A stretch of DNA of 64,000 nucleotides, taken from NCBI GenBank assembly GCA_023101885.1, contig JALPQD010000076.1, forward strand, positions 1,878,397-1,942,396, read 5' to 3'. This document shows, in pieces, positions 24,505-38,800 of this stretch. Numbering within the stretch: the first letter of the stretch is position 1; every line of letters starts with the position of its first letter. Position numbers and translations under genes: made by a program. Origin of the DNA: Typhlomys cinereus. Lineage: Eukaryota > Chordata > Mammalia > Rodentia > Platacanthomyidae. The notes under the pieces are model-generated. The model was not told the DNA's origin, did not search any database, and worked only from the letters and a program-made list of their open reading frames with translations.

Positions 24505-27500
24505 TCTTTCTCTCTCTCTCTCTCGCACAACACACACATACACACACACATAAATATTAAAAAATACATTTATATGCACTTATCCTTTTTGGTTATATAT
24601 AATGATAAAGAAGTCATTACCAGAAGCAATTACAGGAAAGGTGGCAAGGGATTTAATACATACCACAAAAGAAAGAATAATCAAATATATCATAACTAAG
24701 GTAGAAAAGATAAAAAGTTGAACAAGGGGCTGGAGAGGTGGCTCAGGGGTTAATAAGCCTCTGCCTTGCAGGCGGAAGGTCCTGAGTTCGGATCCCAGAT
24801 CCCACGTATAGATGCCAGGCGGAAGCGGGGGCGGCCTGCGCTTCCGGTCCTGGTAGGGCGGAGCCTGTGAATCCCTGGGCAGAAGGAGGTGGAGGCGTCC
24901 ATGGTGGTTCATGAATTCGTCCATGGTTCTACACATACACAGACACACACACACACACACACACAGACACACACGCGCGCGCGCGCACATACACACGCAC
25001 ATGCGCACAGTTGAATAAAAAAAAAAACAAAAAAAATTAAAAAAAAAAAGTTGAACAAAGCTATTTTCAATCCTTGTAACAGAACTGGTGTCTGGTGCAT
25101 AGCATATCTTACAAATCAAAAGGGAAATGGGCAAACAGGTTGAGAGAAGAGAGAGCAAAGGTCTGGATAGTTTGTTCAAAGCCAGGGAAAACAAAGTGGA
25201 CAATAAAGTAGACAGACTTGACTTGCAATCATAGAAACCCAAAACTGAAAACAATTTCTCAGGGCAAATTAATTTAATATTATCAATACAAACATGAAAT
25301 AGCTCAGAATACTTACAGATTCCAGGTCTTTAATATCTTCCTCCAACTGTTGGTTCTGCTCATTCATGTTCATAATTATATTAAACACAGACTGCCTAGG
25401 ATGTAATGTTCGATCAAATTGGTGATACATGTTTCTCCAAAACCTTTATGACAAAATAAAGAAGTTTTTTTTTCTTTAAATGAAAAACAGAAAATGTTCT
25501 TGTGTTCACAACACAGTGGGGTAATAATAGTTCATCAAAAGGTATTATATATTTTATAAATAACAGGAGAGAAGCTCATACCATGTAATGGTAAGAAGAT
25601 GGAAACATCAATTACCCTCATTTGATTAGCACATACTGTGAAATACCATAATTAACTTCATAAACATACCACTATACCATAACTCAAAAATCAGGAAAGC
25701 AATTCAAAAGCATGCAAATGCTAAACTACCCTGATTTGGTACACAGTATATACATATATACAAGGATTACACTGTTCCCATAAATATACAAAATTAAGAC
25801 AGTAACTTGAAAAGTTTCAACAAATTGCATTGGGAAAAAATGAAAAACAGCCCTTCAATGATGCCAACTTACTTAAAGTTGAAAGAGACTGTATTTGGTT
25901 CCAAAACTGTTGAAGTCTGAGACTTGGGACTGTAGAGAGGATTTAAGTACTTCTCTTTGTCATCCAAAAGAAATGGCCACAGGGAGTAGGTCTTCTCCTT
26001 CAACCTTAAGGTGGTATGGAAAACATGAAAATCTCACAGAAATCAAAGTACTTCTACTAACACTCTTAACACTCTTTAAGTTAGGCAATTGTTTTCAAAG
26101 CAGATGTTAGTTTAGTCAGTGTAACCTCGTGTGTCTGACTTCTGCTTTCTTTCTTCATTCAGGACCATGTGTTAAATGAGGACTTGTGTCTTGAGCACAC
26201 TTTGAGGGATTCTTCTCAAGTCACAGGATTTCAAAACCTTTATTTCTGTCTTATTTCAATTCGCTACATACAGACACTTGGAGCAAGATACTGATGAAGC
26301 TTTCTGTTTGGTCTTATTCTCACATCCCTGTCCCTGGGTCATGATGGCAAGTATCACATTCAATTAGGTACAAAATCAGGACCTGTGTGAGAGTTTCAAA
26401 GCCAGTCTATTGCAAGTCTCACAAAACATAGGTAAAATGAACATAAACAAATAGTGCACAACATATACAGAAGTATAATAAATGCTAGGTCAAGGGAAGA
26501 AGCGAATAACACTCTCATTTTCCCTGTCCACTAAGATGATCCACAAATTTGTTCTATTTCTTGTGAAAATAGCCATGTTGATTCCATCTTCATTTCTTTT
26601 TTTTTTTTTTAATTTCCACTCATACAAACTTAACAGGTACACTGGTCCCCTCCCTCCCTCCAACCTCCCACCGCCCTGTGCCCCCCTCCCCTTCCCTCTC
26701 CACCCCTCCTCATTCCCCAGTACGTCCCCCTCCCATCCCCGGAGCATCCTTTAATGTGCATGCCAAACTCTCCTCTGGGTCCTCCTCTCCGATGAGGTGA
26801 AGGACCCAAGGGCATTTCCCAGAACCCTTTCCTGTGTTCCCGTTAAGCATAGGAACACTACTGTGGCTGTCAATCCCTTGCCTCCAAGGATCTTGGTGCC
26901 TTTAGCAAATGCTAGACTTTGTGGGGTCAATAGTGTGTTGGACATTGTGCATGGCATGCAAAGTCCAATTATGATTGCTTCGGTCCTAACTTGTGTGGAG
27001 TATCTTGCAAATCATTGCTCCTTTCATCCTTGTGCTCTTACAATCTTACCGCCCCCTCTTCCACAAATTTCCCTCCATCTTCATTTCTGAGGATGTTAGG
27101 CACTAATTGAGAAGGTTTTCTTAAAATGCTTTGTATTCCAACAGCCACTGCTCTGAACTGTGATAACCCAATGTTAGTATCACAAAGCAGAGGTCTTCCT
27201 GTTCTCTTATTTGGTTATTTCTGCACTCCTCCTGTTTTTAATTCCTTTGATGTGCCTTCAGAATTTTCCACATGCTTTCTGCTCTGCCATCAACTCTACT
27301 AGGAACATGAGCAAGTCTTCACACTACAACCAGATTTGGCTTCTTTATATATCATTTTTAAGTCTCAGATTCATTATTACTGTAAGAAATCTAAGTTCAA
27401 TTGTATCTTCATAATTAATCTGAAAAGGTGGGGGTGTTGTATGGTACTTTGCTTTAGAAACACAGATAATAAGACCTCTATTAAAATTCAATTTTCCTTC

Positions 27501-29920
27501 ACATTATAAGACATTTTACTAAGTCACTCATGACTTATAGATGTGTGACTGCAGCAGAGTTGGGAAAAGCCCATTTCATAATATCATCTTACTTGAGTTC
27601 CTCTCTTTCCTTCTGACAATTTCCAATGAAGTTCCCAAACTGACAAGAATGAATGTGCTCATGGATCTGAAGAAGAAATGCTTCATTGAACTCAAAGGCT
27701 TGTGGAAACTGTTCAGTCAAGTGCCACACACACTCCAAGAACTGAGTAAACACCGGTGAGACTTCCTTTGGGTCACCATCCAGATGGCCACACCTAACCC
27801 CCCAGAAAACATTAGAGTTTGAAAATGCCTCTGAAAGAAGCTCATTGTTTAAGTGTTATAAACTCAAAACATACATACAGAAATAATACATATAAAAATC
27901 TTAAAGCAGCTATATATAGCGCCATTTTTTTATTATAGTCATTTATGAGTTATAATTTAAAAGGAGTTGTCATTTTCAAAATGATCCACACCTGAAGTGC
28001 TAGGACACAAGCAGTGGGGGCAGAGGGATCAGGGGCTCAAGGCCACCCTTGGCTACATGAAACCCTGTCTCAAAAATACTCAAAACCAAACCAAACCAAA
28101 CCAAATCTAACCTAAATAGATTTCAAAATTAACAAAGGTACCAGAATTGAAAGACACAAAAGAAATCTTACTTTATATCAGACACAAAATTCATAAACAA
28201 CAGAAACGCCTTGATACAATTTTGTAAGATCTAAGTATATAATTGTCACTTACCTCTCTGAAAATTTATGTCCAAATGAGATCCAATCTTTCTCAATTAA
28301 AACCTAATGAGAGAAAATAAAACCAACCATGTAATTATTTTCAACTTTTAAAAAAGTGGTTACAATTCTGCTAACTTAAAAAACAGCATTTATATTTTTA
28401 AGGTTGCAAACAGAACAAAACCCAAGAAACTTTGGCAAAAAGTCAGAATGCTGATTAGAACTCGGGATGAAGAGTACAAGCACATCACAAGAGTGCCCTG
28501 ACAGCCACTTCAGTCTGAGGTGAGGGGTAGGTGCGGGACGGCCCACCATGCTGATCACTGCTTCCATTCTGATGCTTGAAGAACCAACTGAGACCCCATC
28601 ACCAAAATAGGCTTTCTTGCCTTTTGCTGTGACTACACAAACAGTTTTGGTAAATCTCTTCATGTAAGTGACTACCGGACTTTGGAATTTTGCATCTGAA
28701 ATATGTGGCCATCCATTTCTTAAACATTTATTTTATCACTTACACTGAATTTATACTTGAAAAATCCTTTTAACAACTTTTAGTTAAGTACTTTTTTACA
28801 TTGCTTAAACATACTGATGTGTTCCACCATACAGTTTTCTCCTGTAGTAGATAGCTAGGATTGTAGAAAATTGATTATAAAAGTTTTTAATTCAAAAAGT
28901 TTTCAGTTATATTTACTGCTGTTAAGCATATGTAGTAAGGCAGCAATATATTTAAATTTTTATACATTAAAAATTGAAAAGATTAGGAAAAACCAGGCAT
29001 GTTTGTAACCCAATGCTCAAGAGGCTGAGACAGGTGGATCATAAATTCGACTGCACTTCAAAGAAAAACCCTGGAGGAAAGGAGAGGAGAAGAAAGGAGG
29101 GAAAGAGACGGAAAGAAGAAAAAGCTAGGAAAATATGTACTAAAATGGCTGACTGTGAGTAGCAGAATACTTTTTTAAAACTTTATGAAAGATAAATGAT
29201 CCACAGACCACAGAAGGTATGGTGGCACACGTACAATCCCAGCACCCAGGAGACTGAGACCCAAGAATGGAGAGCTCAAGACCAATCTGGATTACAAAAC
29301 AAAACCCTGTCTTAAACAAAATGAAACAAAGCCAATAAAAAATGACAACTCATATTCAGATTCCAATGCCAGGCCTGTCTTTCTGAAGGAAACATGTCCT
29401 TTGCCTTTTCTGTCATGGCTTCTCTATTGATGAAATCCACGGAAATAACAGCTCTATATTTTCTTTTCCTTTCTTTTTTTTTTTTTTTTTTTTTTTTTTT
29501 GAGTCAGGGTCAATATGAAACTCAGAATGGCCTCAAACTCTTGATTCCAAGTGCAGGAACTGTGGGAATGTATCACCATATCCAATAAGAATACAATTAA
29601 TACTTTCAATCTGATCTAAATGTGTATCGTATAACTTCATTACGATCAGGGTTACCACTGTTACTTTTGGCATCTCCAAATGTGATTTGGGCAAAGGGCT
29701 GCAGTTTCTTAAGCCCCTATGCAGGCTCCACCCAACCCATTTGTAACCTCTGGCAAGTGAATGCAGATACTGCCTGGGTCCTCCCCCTCCACCCATGCTG
29801 TTTCTTCTCTATTTAGCTTAGAGAACAGGATACACCGGGGGAGATGACTCAGCAGCCTGGAAACCTGTGTGTGTATGTGTGTGTGTATGTGTGTGTGCGC
29901 GCGTGTGTGTGTGTGTGTGC

Positions 29921-29979
<59 letters not shown>

Positions 29980-32900
29980 CCCCACCCTAATGCATGCTAG
30001 CTCTCACCTATTCTACATTTCCTTAACATTCCTAGAACCCATCACTCCCTGTCTACTGTGACTGCCCTGCAGCTGTACTTCTGGGCCTCTTTTGTCTTCA
30101 TTTAGTCTAGCAGACCCTACACTGGTCCCTAGACTCCATTACCACTTCTGTCCTCCAGATTTTTGAACCACCTAAAAGCACATCTCACTGAACGTTACTG
30201 CTTATGCTTTTTTTACATTTCTTAATGGCTTTCCTGAAGGGAGTGTGATTCCAGCCTTCCCTTCTTCAGGCCCTCAGTCCTACATTCCCCTCATCAGGCT
30301 CTCATTCTTATACTCACCCAGTCCCACTTCTCAGGCAGCATCTACAGGCTCCAGAAGGGGCCCTTCTGTACTTCCTGCTACTCCTCTCGCTGTCCCTCAT
30401 TTACTACATAATCTCATCTGGATCACTGGCTAGCAATTCAAGTCAAACATGGCCAAAAAAAATCCTAACCTTACATTCTTAGAGTATTATTTCCTTATGA
30501 ACATTATTTTTATGTTTCCACATAGTGTGCTCCAGATTTAATATTAATATGTAAGCAGGGTAAAACAACAGTGTAACACTAGGTGGATGTGGCACCTTGC
30601 CTGTGATTCCAACTGCAGAAGGCAGGCTCTAGGAGTCACTAGAACAAAATGGCTACTGAGACCACAGTATCGGCAAACTCTGGGTTTTACTGAAAGACTG
30701 TCTCAAATAATAAAGTGAAAGAGCAATTGAGGAAGACTTCTGACATTGACCTCAGGCTCCCTCATGTGAACACACAACACACACATATAATATAGAAATG
30801 AAAAGTGACTAAAAATAATGGTACTGAACAGGAACTGGTGATTCTAAATAGTCCCTTATCAGATGGCACTGGGTTTAATAACTGTAAACTACTTAAGAAA
30901 ACCCTCTAATAATATCTCTTTTATTTATCTACTATGTATTAATGTGTAAGTTTTGTCTTATTTTGAGGCAGCATCTCAAACAGACTAGAGTGGCCTCAAA
31001 CTCTCTGTGTAGCCAAGGCTCATCCTCCTGTTTCTACCTTTCAAATGCTGAAATTACAGACCTGGCTTACCACATGTAACGCCACTTTTAAAAGTTAACC
31101 TGATGCCTAGCAGGTGGATCTCTGGAGGTACCCAGGAGGAATTATCTACTTTAAAGCAGGCCTCTGGGCAAGCCTACAGACTATTTTGACTACATAACTG
31201 ATGTGGGAAGACCCAGCCCACAGTGAGCCAGTGGATAGGATGGAGAGAGCAGCTGAGCATATGGCAGAAAGCAAGGAAGCAAGAATGCAATATCCTCCTT
31301 GTTCTTGACTTTGGCTGTGGTGTGGCCAGTTCCTTAGGTTCTCGGTGTGACTCTCTTTACTGTGATGGACTATACCCTGAGCTGAATTTGGGTCACATAT
31401 TTTCTGCAGCAATGAGTTATGAAACCGAACACTTGGCTCAACATGTACATTTTGAAAGTTAATTTACTCAGATATTAAAAGTAAACAAACAGGACATGTG
31501 GGACGGCACAGCAGGTAAAGGCTGCATGCAAATCTGGCAACCTGAGTTTGAACCCTGGAGCCCACATGGTGGAAAAAGAGAATCAATTCCTGAAAGTTGT
31601 CTTCTAACTTCTATATGCACGTGACACATGCACATCTGCTTGGTCACTCATATACTCTCTAATAAAATATTTTTAAAAAGCAAACAAATATTGGACATCA
31701 CCACACACAAGAAAGCAAATAAATAAAAATTAAAATCCTATCTGAACAAAATCTGTACAATTGGAGATTCAGCTTCATATAATAACATGACTGTGTTATT
31801 ATACTTAAAAAATTAAGTTGTTAAATCTAAGTTCCCTCCAGAAAATAACTTTGATAAGTACTTGTATTATTCTGTGTCTTATTTAACTGGATTACTTCTA
31901 GATAAAAATGAAGGAGAAAATATCCAACAAATCTGTGATACATGGGGTACTCTAACCTTTCAATCTAAAGTATTTTGCCAAAGATGTGGCACAAAAGGAA
32001 ACAAGTCCCACTCAAGGTTCCTCAGCAACAGCAGTACTAACATCTGGGGACCATGACTCTTTCAAGTGGAGCCTTCTGTCCACTCTTAGCCAGTAGGACC
32101 TGCCAGCTGAATACCAGCTGTAGCAGTGTCTTTAGTGCAAAGCTGTCCCTGAACATCACCTGGTAGATGAATCACTCCTATGTGGGAACCACTCGACCAG
32201 CAGAACAAATCCCTTACCATGAATCCTCGGATTGTCCTGTAGTAGGAATCCAACAAAAGCGAGCCGAGGGAACAAACTTGGGAAGTCCTATCCCACCCAT
32301 CAGAACAGTGCACCAACACACTTGCATTTTCAACCACGATTGCCTGAAAAGAAAGACACACTTAGGTTCTAGCAGAATACGCTGTGCACTAATCAGTAAG
32401 ATTATTCACTGGAAAACTGTACTACAAGCATCACATTGTAAAAGAGCTAGATGTGCAATGATATTATTGCCATGACATGATAAAAAGCAACAAGATCAAA
32501 ACAAGTAAACAATAAACAAAAACAAAAATGCTGTTTCAAATATTTGGGGATGCCAAGCTTCTACATTAGGTGTAGTAAAGATCACATTAGAGTGAATCTC
32601 ATGAAAGAGGTAAAAATCATGAATGCTGTCTAACCAGAACAGATACAGTACCATAGGTAGATGCATTATTTCCCACCACTAAATCCCCCAAAGTAATTAT
32701 GAAATATAGTTACTCTGGCTAAGAAGATCGCAGCATCCAGAACAGCTTTGATATGGCGAAGCCATCCTGAGCTTTCCAAACCAGAGTAGAAATCGTTGAC
32801 AGAAAGCCCTTTATTGCCATTGACTACAAAAGAAGAGAAAAGTCTTCAGTTAGAATGGGACTGGAGTTCCCACCTGTCCTTTTCAGGATTCCTCACAGTG

Positions 32901-34754
32901 AGGGAATTGAGAAATTCATTAAAAAATCTCTATCAGTTTTTTATTTTTACTACATGCTAAGAAAATATTTTTAATATATTAAGGATATCATTAATATCAA
33001 TTCCACCTATTGCTTTTTACTTTTCAAAATATTACTGCTAAAAATTTTAGGTTATATGTGACTATTACTATATTTCTATTGCACATGATTCTCTAAAAAG
33101 TACATAATGATCATACCTTCCAGTAATTTCTGAAGGCTGGACCTCATGACATGAATATTCTCTATGCCAACAAATTGAAATCTAATATTAGAGTAGTTGT
33201 CCTCATTTTCATAACCTTTTCCAGCTGCTCTGTTAGCCATGGCATTCAGCTAGAATTCAAAGTTTTATAAATTTAGAATCAAATTACTTTTATCCAACTG
33301 TCATACAAATACTAAGCCACATTTTAGCTAGAAGAAAGCTTAAACTCATGAAAATTAAGTTATCATTTTTAATAAGCAAAAATGTCACATGCCACCAGTA
33401 ACAAAGAGCAGTACGCAGCAGCAGTATGGCTGCTATAAAGAAGAGATGTAAGAGGTACCAACAATTCACAAAAGTAACTATGTTCTCATCTGTTTCCCAC
33501 CTTTCTGTAACATCTCAAAATTAAAAAGTTTCCTTTCTAAATTTTAAGTGGTTTGGAGATGGGCAGAGCCATATTGCTATTCACAGAATCAAACTACGAG
33601 AATCCCTTCAGGACAAGCCAGGAGCTGCAGGCACCCAGCAAATCAGATCTTCGCTATGGCTCTGTTTTAGAGGTGCTCCGCGTGGAGAATGCTGGAGACC
33701 CAGACACTGTATGATACAGCATGTAAGTGGTAGAGCTTCATGAATTGGACCTAAAAGAAACTTGTCTCTTGACAGAAAACAGACTGCCCACGCCTTTTTT
33801 TTAATATCCTATTTATGAAAGGTACCCTTAGAATATGGCTTGCTTCGTTCAAGCTAGGGTTTCACATAGTATGCTACTATAATTTACTTTTCATATGACT
33901 TGATGAAAGACAGTCTAAACTGCATGAAAGGCAGTTTTTCGTTCAGTGGATGAAAACACAGGCAGCAAGCACAGTTAAATTTTACCTACTGACTCACTAG
34001 CTACTCAGCACCTATGAAGACTGAAGTAAAGTGTTAGATGTTCAGACTGCATCCACATTATTAGACCTTATTTTCAGCTTCCAAAAGCAATGAAAAAAAC
34101 TGTATATTGTCTTCTATATGAAAACAACTTATATAAATAAAAACTATTATGCCTTGAAGTACAAATCATAATCTGATCTCACCTTCAAAAAATATCATAT
34201 TACAATCACCTTTTATATTATGACCTAAAAGGATTTGGTAGATTACAAGTGAATAGAACAAATTTTTTTCTTATAGGAGTGTCACCAATTCTCAACTCCT
34301 AAGAAATTTCATTTTTAACAGAATGAGAGACTATCAATCACATTATTGATTTTAAAGTTCTACTACCTCCTAATTTATTCAAATAATTCCCATCTTTTAT
34401 ATTTTCCACTGTCTCCTATGAGACTGAATAATGATGAGAATTACTCTGTACAGCTATGGCTCCTTTCACAACACTGCCTAAAATTGCTTGTGTTTTATAT
34501 TGCTCACTCGCTTTTTCTCATCGCTTTCTCTTATTTTCTCATCATTCCAGATTTTTGAAGAAATCCTCACTATAATTCTGCCAATGTCCTTTTGTGTATC
34601 CCACCAGCTCTGCATGCGATGCTATAATAAAAATTAAAAGTAAAGTTAGCTGTTACCATTTAAGATTATAATTACTTTAATTTCAGGATGAATCAGCTGT
34701 TTACTGTGTTCATAAAAAGATAGAAGAATTCTGATTTAGTATTTTTAAGATTTT

Positions 34755-34798
<44 letters not shown>

Positions 34799-35820
34799 AC
34801 ATACAACATTCCACAGCACTCCTGTGCAGATCAGAAGACAACCTTCAGACGTTTCTTTCTTCCCACCATGTGGGCTCAGAAAAACATAGTAGGGCATCAG
34901 GTTTGAGGGAAGGCGCTTTTACCCACTGAACCATCTCACAAGTTCCTGGTTTAGTCTTCATGATAAAAATTCAGACTTACATCACAGTTGCCTGACGCAA
35001 TAATTTCCTGTTCAGTATCTGTAATTCCCTAATTGAATATTTCCTACTTCAACCCTTTGTTTTTCCTATTTTTAACTTTTAAATTAAGAACAAATTATTT
35101 TGAGTGTTTTTTAATTAATAACTTATTAACAAAAATCATTATATATTGGGTGTGGCAGTGCATGCCTGTAATATGAGCACTCAAGAGTTCAAGATCATCC
35201 TTAGCTACACAGTAAATTTGAAATCAGCCTGAGCTACATGAAACCCCATTATAAAATAAATAACATAAATAGTAGAAATTTTTCATTTTTTACATTATAT
35301 AAGTATTTCTTCACAATAACATAACTTATCCTCAATATACGCATGCATACATCTGTGAATATGTGTATAATGCCATATATATGATATATATATATATGAC
35401 ATATATATATGATAGACAAAAGAAATCATGACCTGAATCACTGAGAACTGGTCTTCTAAACTGGTATCTTAAAAGACTCATTTTGTTCATATCATTAATC
35501 TCAGCTAATTTAAAACTAGGATTCAGATACTCATTGGTAGACTTATCTCCCATTCAGTAAAGTAGTAAAGGTAACAGACTATACTTAGAACATATACCTT
35601 GGGCCTGGTATCCACAACATACATGTAGCGGTTGGTTGGGTTGGCTTTACTAATAGCTTGAAGCATATTTTCATCTTCTAGACACCTGGCACTGAAGCCC
35701 GACAGTGGCTGACTACATCGGCAAATAGCAGCCTAGTTTTAAAAAGAACAGATTATGAAAAGATCTCAAAAACACTTTTTTAAAATTTTTTTATTATTTA
35801 TTCAATTGTGCGTGTGTGCA

Positions 35821-35860
<40 letters not shown>

Positions 35861-38800
35861 ACCATGGGCAAATTCGGGAACCACCATGGACTGCCTCCCC
35901 TCCTCCTTGTTTATTCTGCCCCGGGATTCACAGGCTCCACCCTACTAGGACCAGAAACGCAAACCGCCCTCCCCCTCCCCTGCTTCTGCCCAGCGTCTAT
36001 ACGTGGGGTCTAGGATCCACACTCAGGACCTTCTGCCTGCAAGGCAGAGGCTTAACCCCTGAGCCACCTCTCCAGCCCCTCAAAAACACTTCTTGAAAAA
36101 TGCTTTAAAATTTTTAAAAAGTGTTAAGAATATACAAGCAAATCAGGTGTTAATTTTGAAATCTTATTTGAATTAAGCACTTTCCAGTATCTTGATGCTA
36201 TCTACATTTTCCCAGCATTCTCATCCCCTAAGCAAAGGAAAAGCTTCCTTACTTAACTTGTTTACAAAACATCAAATTAAAAAACACTCAGGCCCTAAGA
36301 AGCCCTTATCAATTCTCTATCAAGGAACTTACTGTTAAGTTATCTGACTTAACAGGCTACTTTCAGCTCAGGTTCCAGAAAAGTGAATGCACACATAGAT
36401 AAAACTATAAATGTTTAAAGTAGAAGAAAATAAGGACTAATACAGTGCTTTTAATGTTCAGGCACTTGTTCTTCCTTTCTTGGATTTTTTAGTTTTCTAT
36501 TGCTGGATGTGGCATTTACTTTTCTGCTCTGGTGTTGTTTTTTAATGGTACCCTGTGCTCCCAACACACTTTGGACATCTTCCTGATTTCTGCTAAGTCA
36601 ACCAACAAGTACCCTTTCAGTTAGCTTCCCAATAAACACTGTACACAAACCGGGTTGTCAAACAAGGCCTAAAACTTAAAGTATTAAAAGTACTTTAAAA
36701 GTTTGTTTAAAGTACCTTTCACCTCTACTCCACTGTAAAATCCAACGAATAAGTTCTAACAAATTTACGAGGTGCAAAGTCACAAGGGTGAGGAAGAAAA
36801 ATAACAGTTGGGGGAGAAGGCATCTAAGCAGATAATAGCAGTTCAGCAAGTGATGACTGATTCAGCTGGGCAAAAGAAATTGCCTGCTACCTTAAGCCAG
36901 TAAGAAGCAAGATAATTTCAGCAGCTGCACCATACCATCCCAGATACACTCAGGAGTTGGCACTTTTGAAGGCCTGAGGATTGTGACTAAAGAAAGATTA
37001 CTAAATATCTATGTAAGGATGAGTTATGACCTCCAGATTGTCCCACACCCTAAAGACAAACTTTAGTCTACATAGATTGAACAGCAGTCACCACAGTGGA
37101 TGGGAGTGAAGCCAATGCTTTCCAAAACAGAACTGAATAAAGTCTACAGAACAGAATGTGGGCTCTCACCACCCCTCTTACATGCTTGTGTCATGATCAG
37201 ACCTAACTATACTCCACAGCAAAAACACAGGATTCCTTTTAAAGAAAACAAAAAAAACAAAAATCCACAGGCAAACAACTTCAGGCATGCAAACTTATAA
37301 ACAGTTTACATATGAGATGGTAGTCGAAAGCTGATACTTAAAAGATTGTGACCACAAATCAAACCAAAACAAAAATACTCAGAAAAAATATAATTTATGT
37401 AGGGACATAGAGTTCCTTTTTAAAAAGTCCTCATGCTTAGAGAATAATGTATCCACATCCAGAACAGAAAACTGACCACCAAAAAAAAAAAAAAGAGAGA
37501 GAGAAAAAAAATATGAAAGAGTTCTTGGATGTTAAAAACACTTATTGCAAAAAATAAGGGATCTCTGAGTCATATTAGTATATGACTGAGGGACTCTTCC
37601 AGAAAAAAAGAAAGGCACAGAAAGCAGAAAGAGAACTCTTCAAAACAAACAAACAAAAAAATGGAGGTTTACGCAAGGAAACCTAATGTAAATTAACACA
37701 AATTTTAAAAATACATAGAAAATAACTGAGTTTTGGAAGTTTTGAGTTTTGTAAATGAAAATCGTAAACGAGAGAACTGGGAATCAGAAATGACTGCCCT
37801 CCCTGACTTCTTTACTGGGAGATTTACCTGTCTTAAGATTAGCTTTCCCTTCAGTGTAGGCAAAGTGCAACCTAAGAAGTTGAGAAGACAGGTGGACAAA
37901 GCATTTAACACACGATACCTCTACTGACGACATACAGGGAAGGCTATTCAACAGGCGCCCCTCCACTTGCAGAGGAGGCAGCTGAGTGGACAGTGCTTGC
38001 CTAGCAGGCCGGAGAGTCTGGGTTATCATAGTGCACACACTCAAAAAGCAACTCCTGTTCTGGCGCCTTAGTGAACCATGCTTCTTCTACCTCTTCCTGC
38101 TACAGATCCTTACAATCCAAGTGCTCACTGTTAGAATGGAAGCCTCAAATGCCCTTGCTTCCCTTCTAGCGGTTGGCCTATCAAACTACTTGGTTTTTAA
38201 ATCACTAATCCCAATATTTCAACTAAGTACTGGAAGAAAGAAAGGGTAGAAAAGATTAAAGTATGAAATATTCTATATTTTGAGGTAGTTTTGCTTGAAA
38301 GCCTCAAAAATATAACTGAGTAAACTAGCAGCACATTTCTATTACTGACACTGTAATAATTACCTTTTAAAGTAAAGTCAGGACAATGCTACATTTGCAA
38401 AAATCAAAAGACTCCTACCTTCTTATCCTGATGATAGTAGGACAGCACAGGGAATCTTCCCTTGCTCCGAAACTTGGAGCTGCCAACAATTATTGGTTTG
38501 GTTGCTGACGCGGGAACATAAAGATCTTTGGGGTAAGTTTCACAAATCTGTAAATATTAAATAAAACATAACCGTTCAACTCACAGTTTAAAAACTACAA
38601 TATCACACAAAACCTGATGGGGTGCCCTTCATGCTGTGGTGCTCGGCTGTCTGGTGCTAACATCCTCTGAGTCCCTCCACGAGGTGCCAAGTTACCTTGT
38701 ACTCTCGGTTGGCATCAGACAGCTGCCAGTTTGAACCGGACACTCCCATTCTCTTGTATTCCTCAGCGAGGTTAATCAACTCCCAACCTTTCAGCCGTTC

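Noticed and set aside
24580..25254. 224-codon open frame on the minus strand
   Set aside because: It spans a young SINE in antisense and its flanks; the Cys/Val runs are the TG tract.
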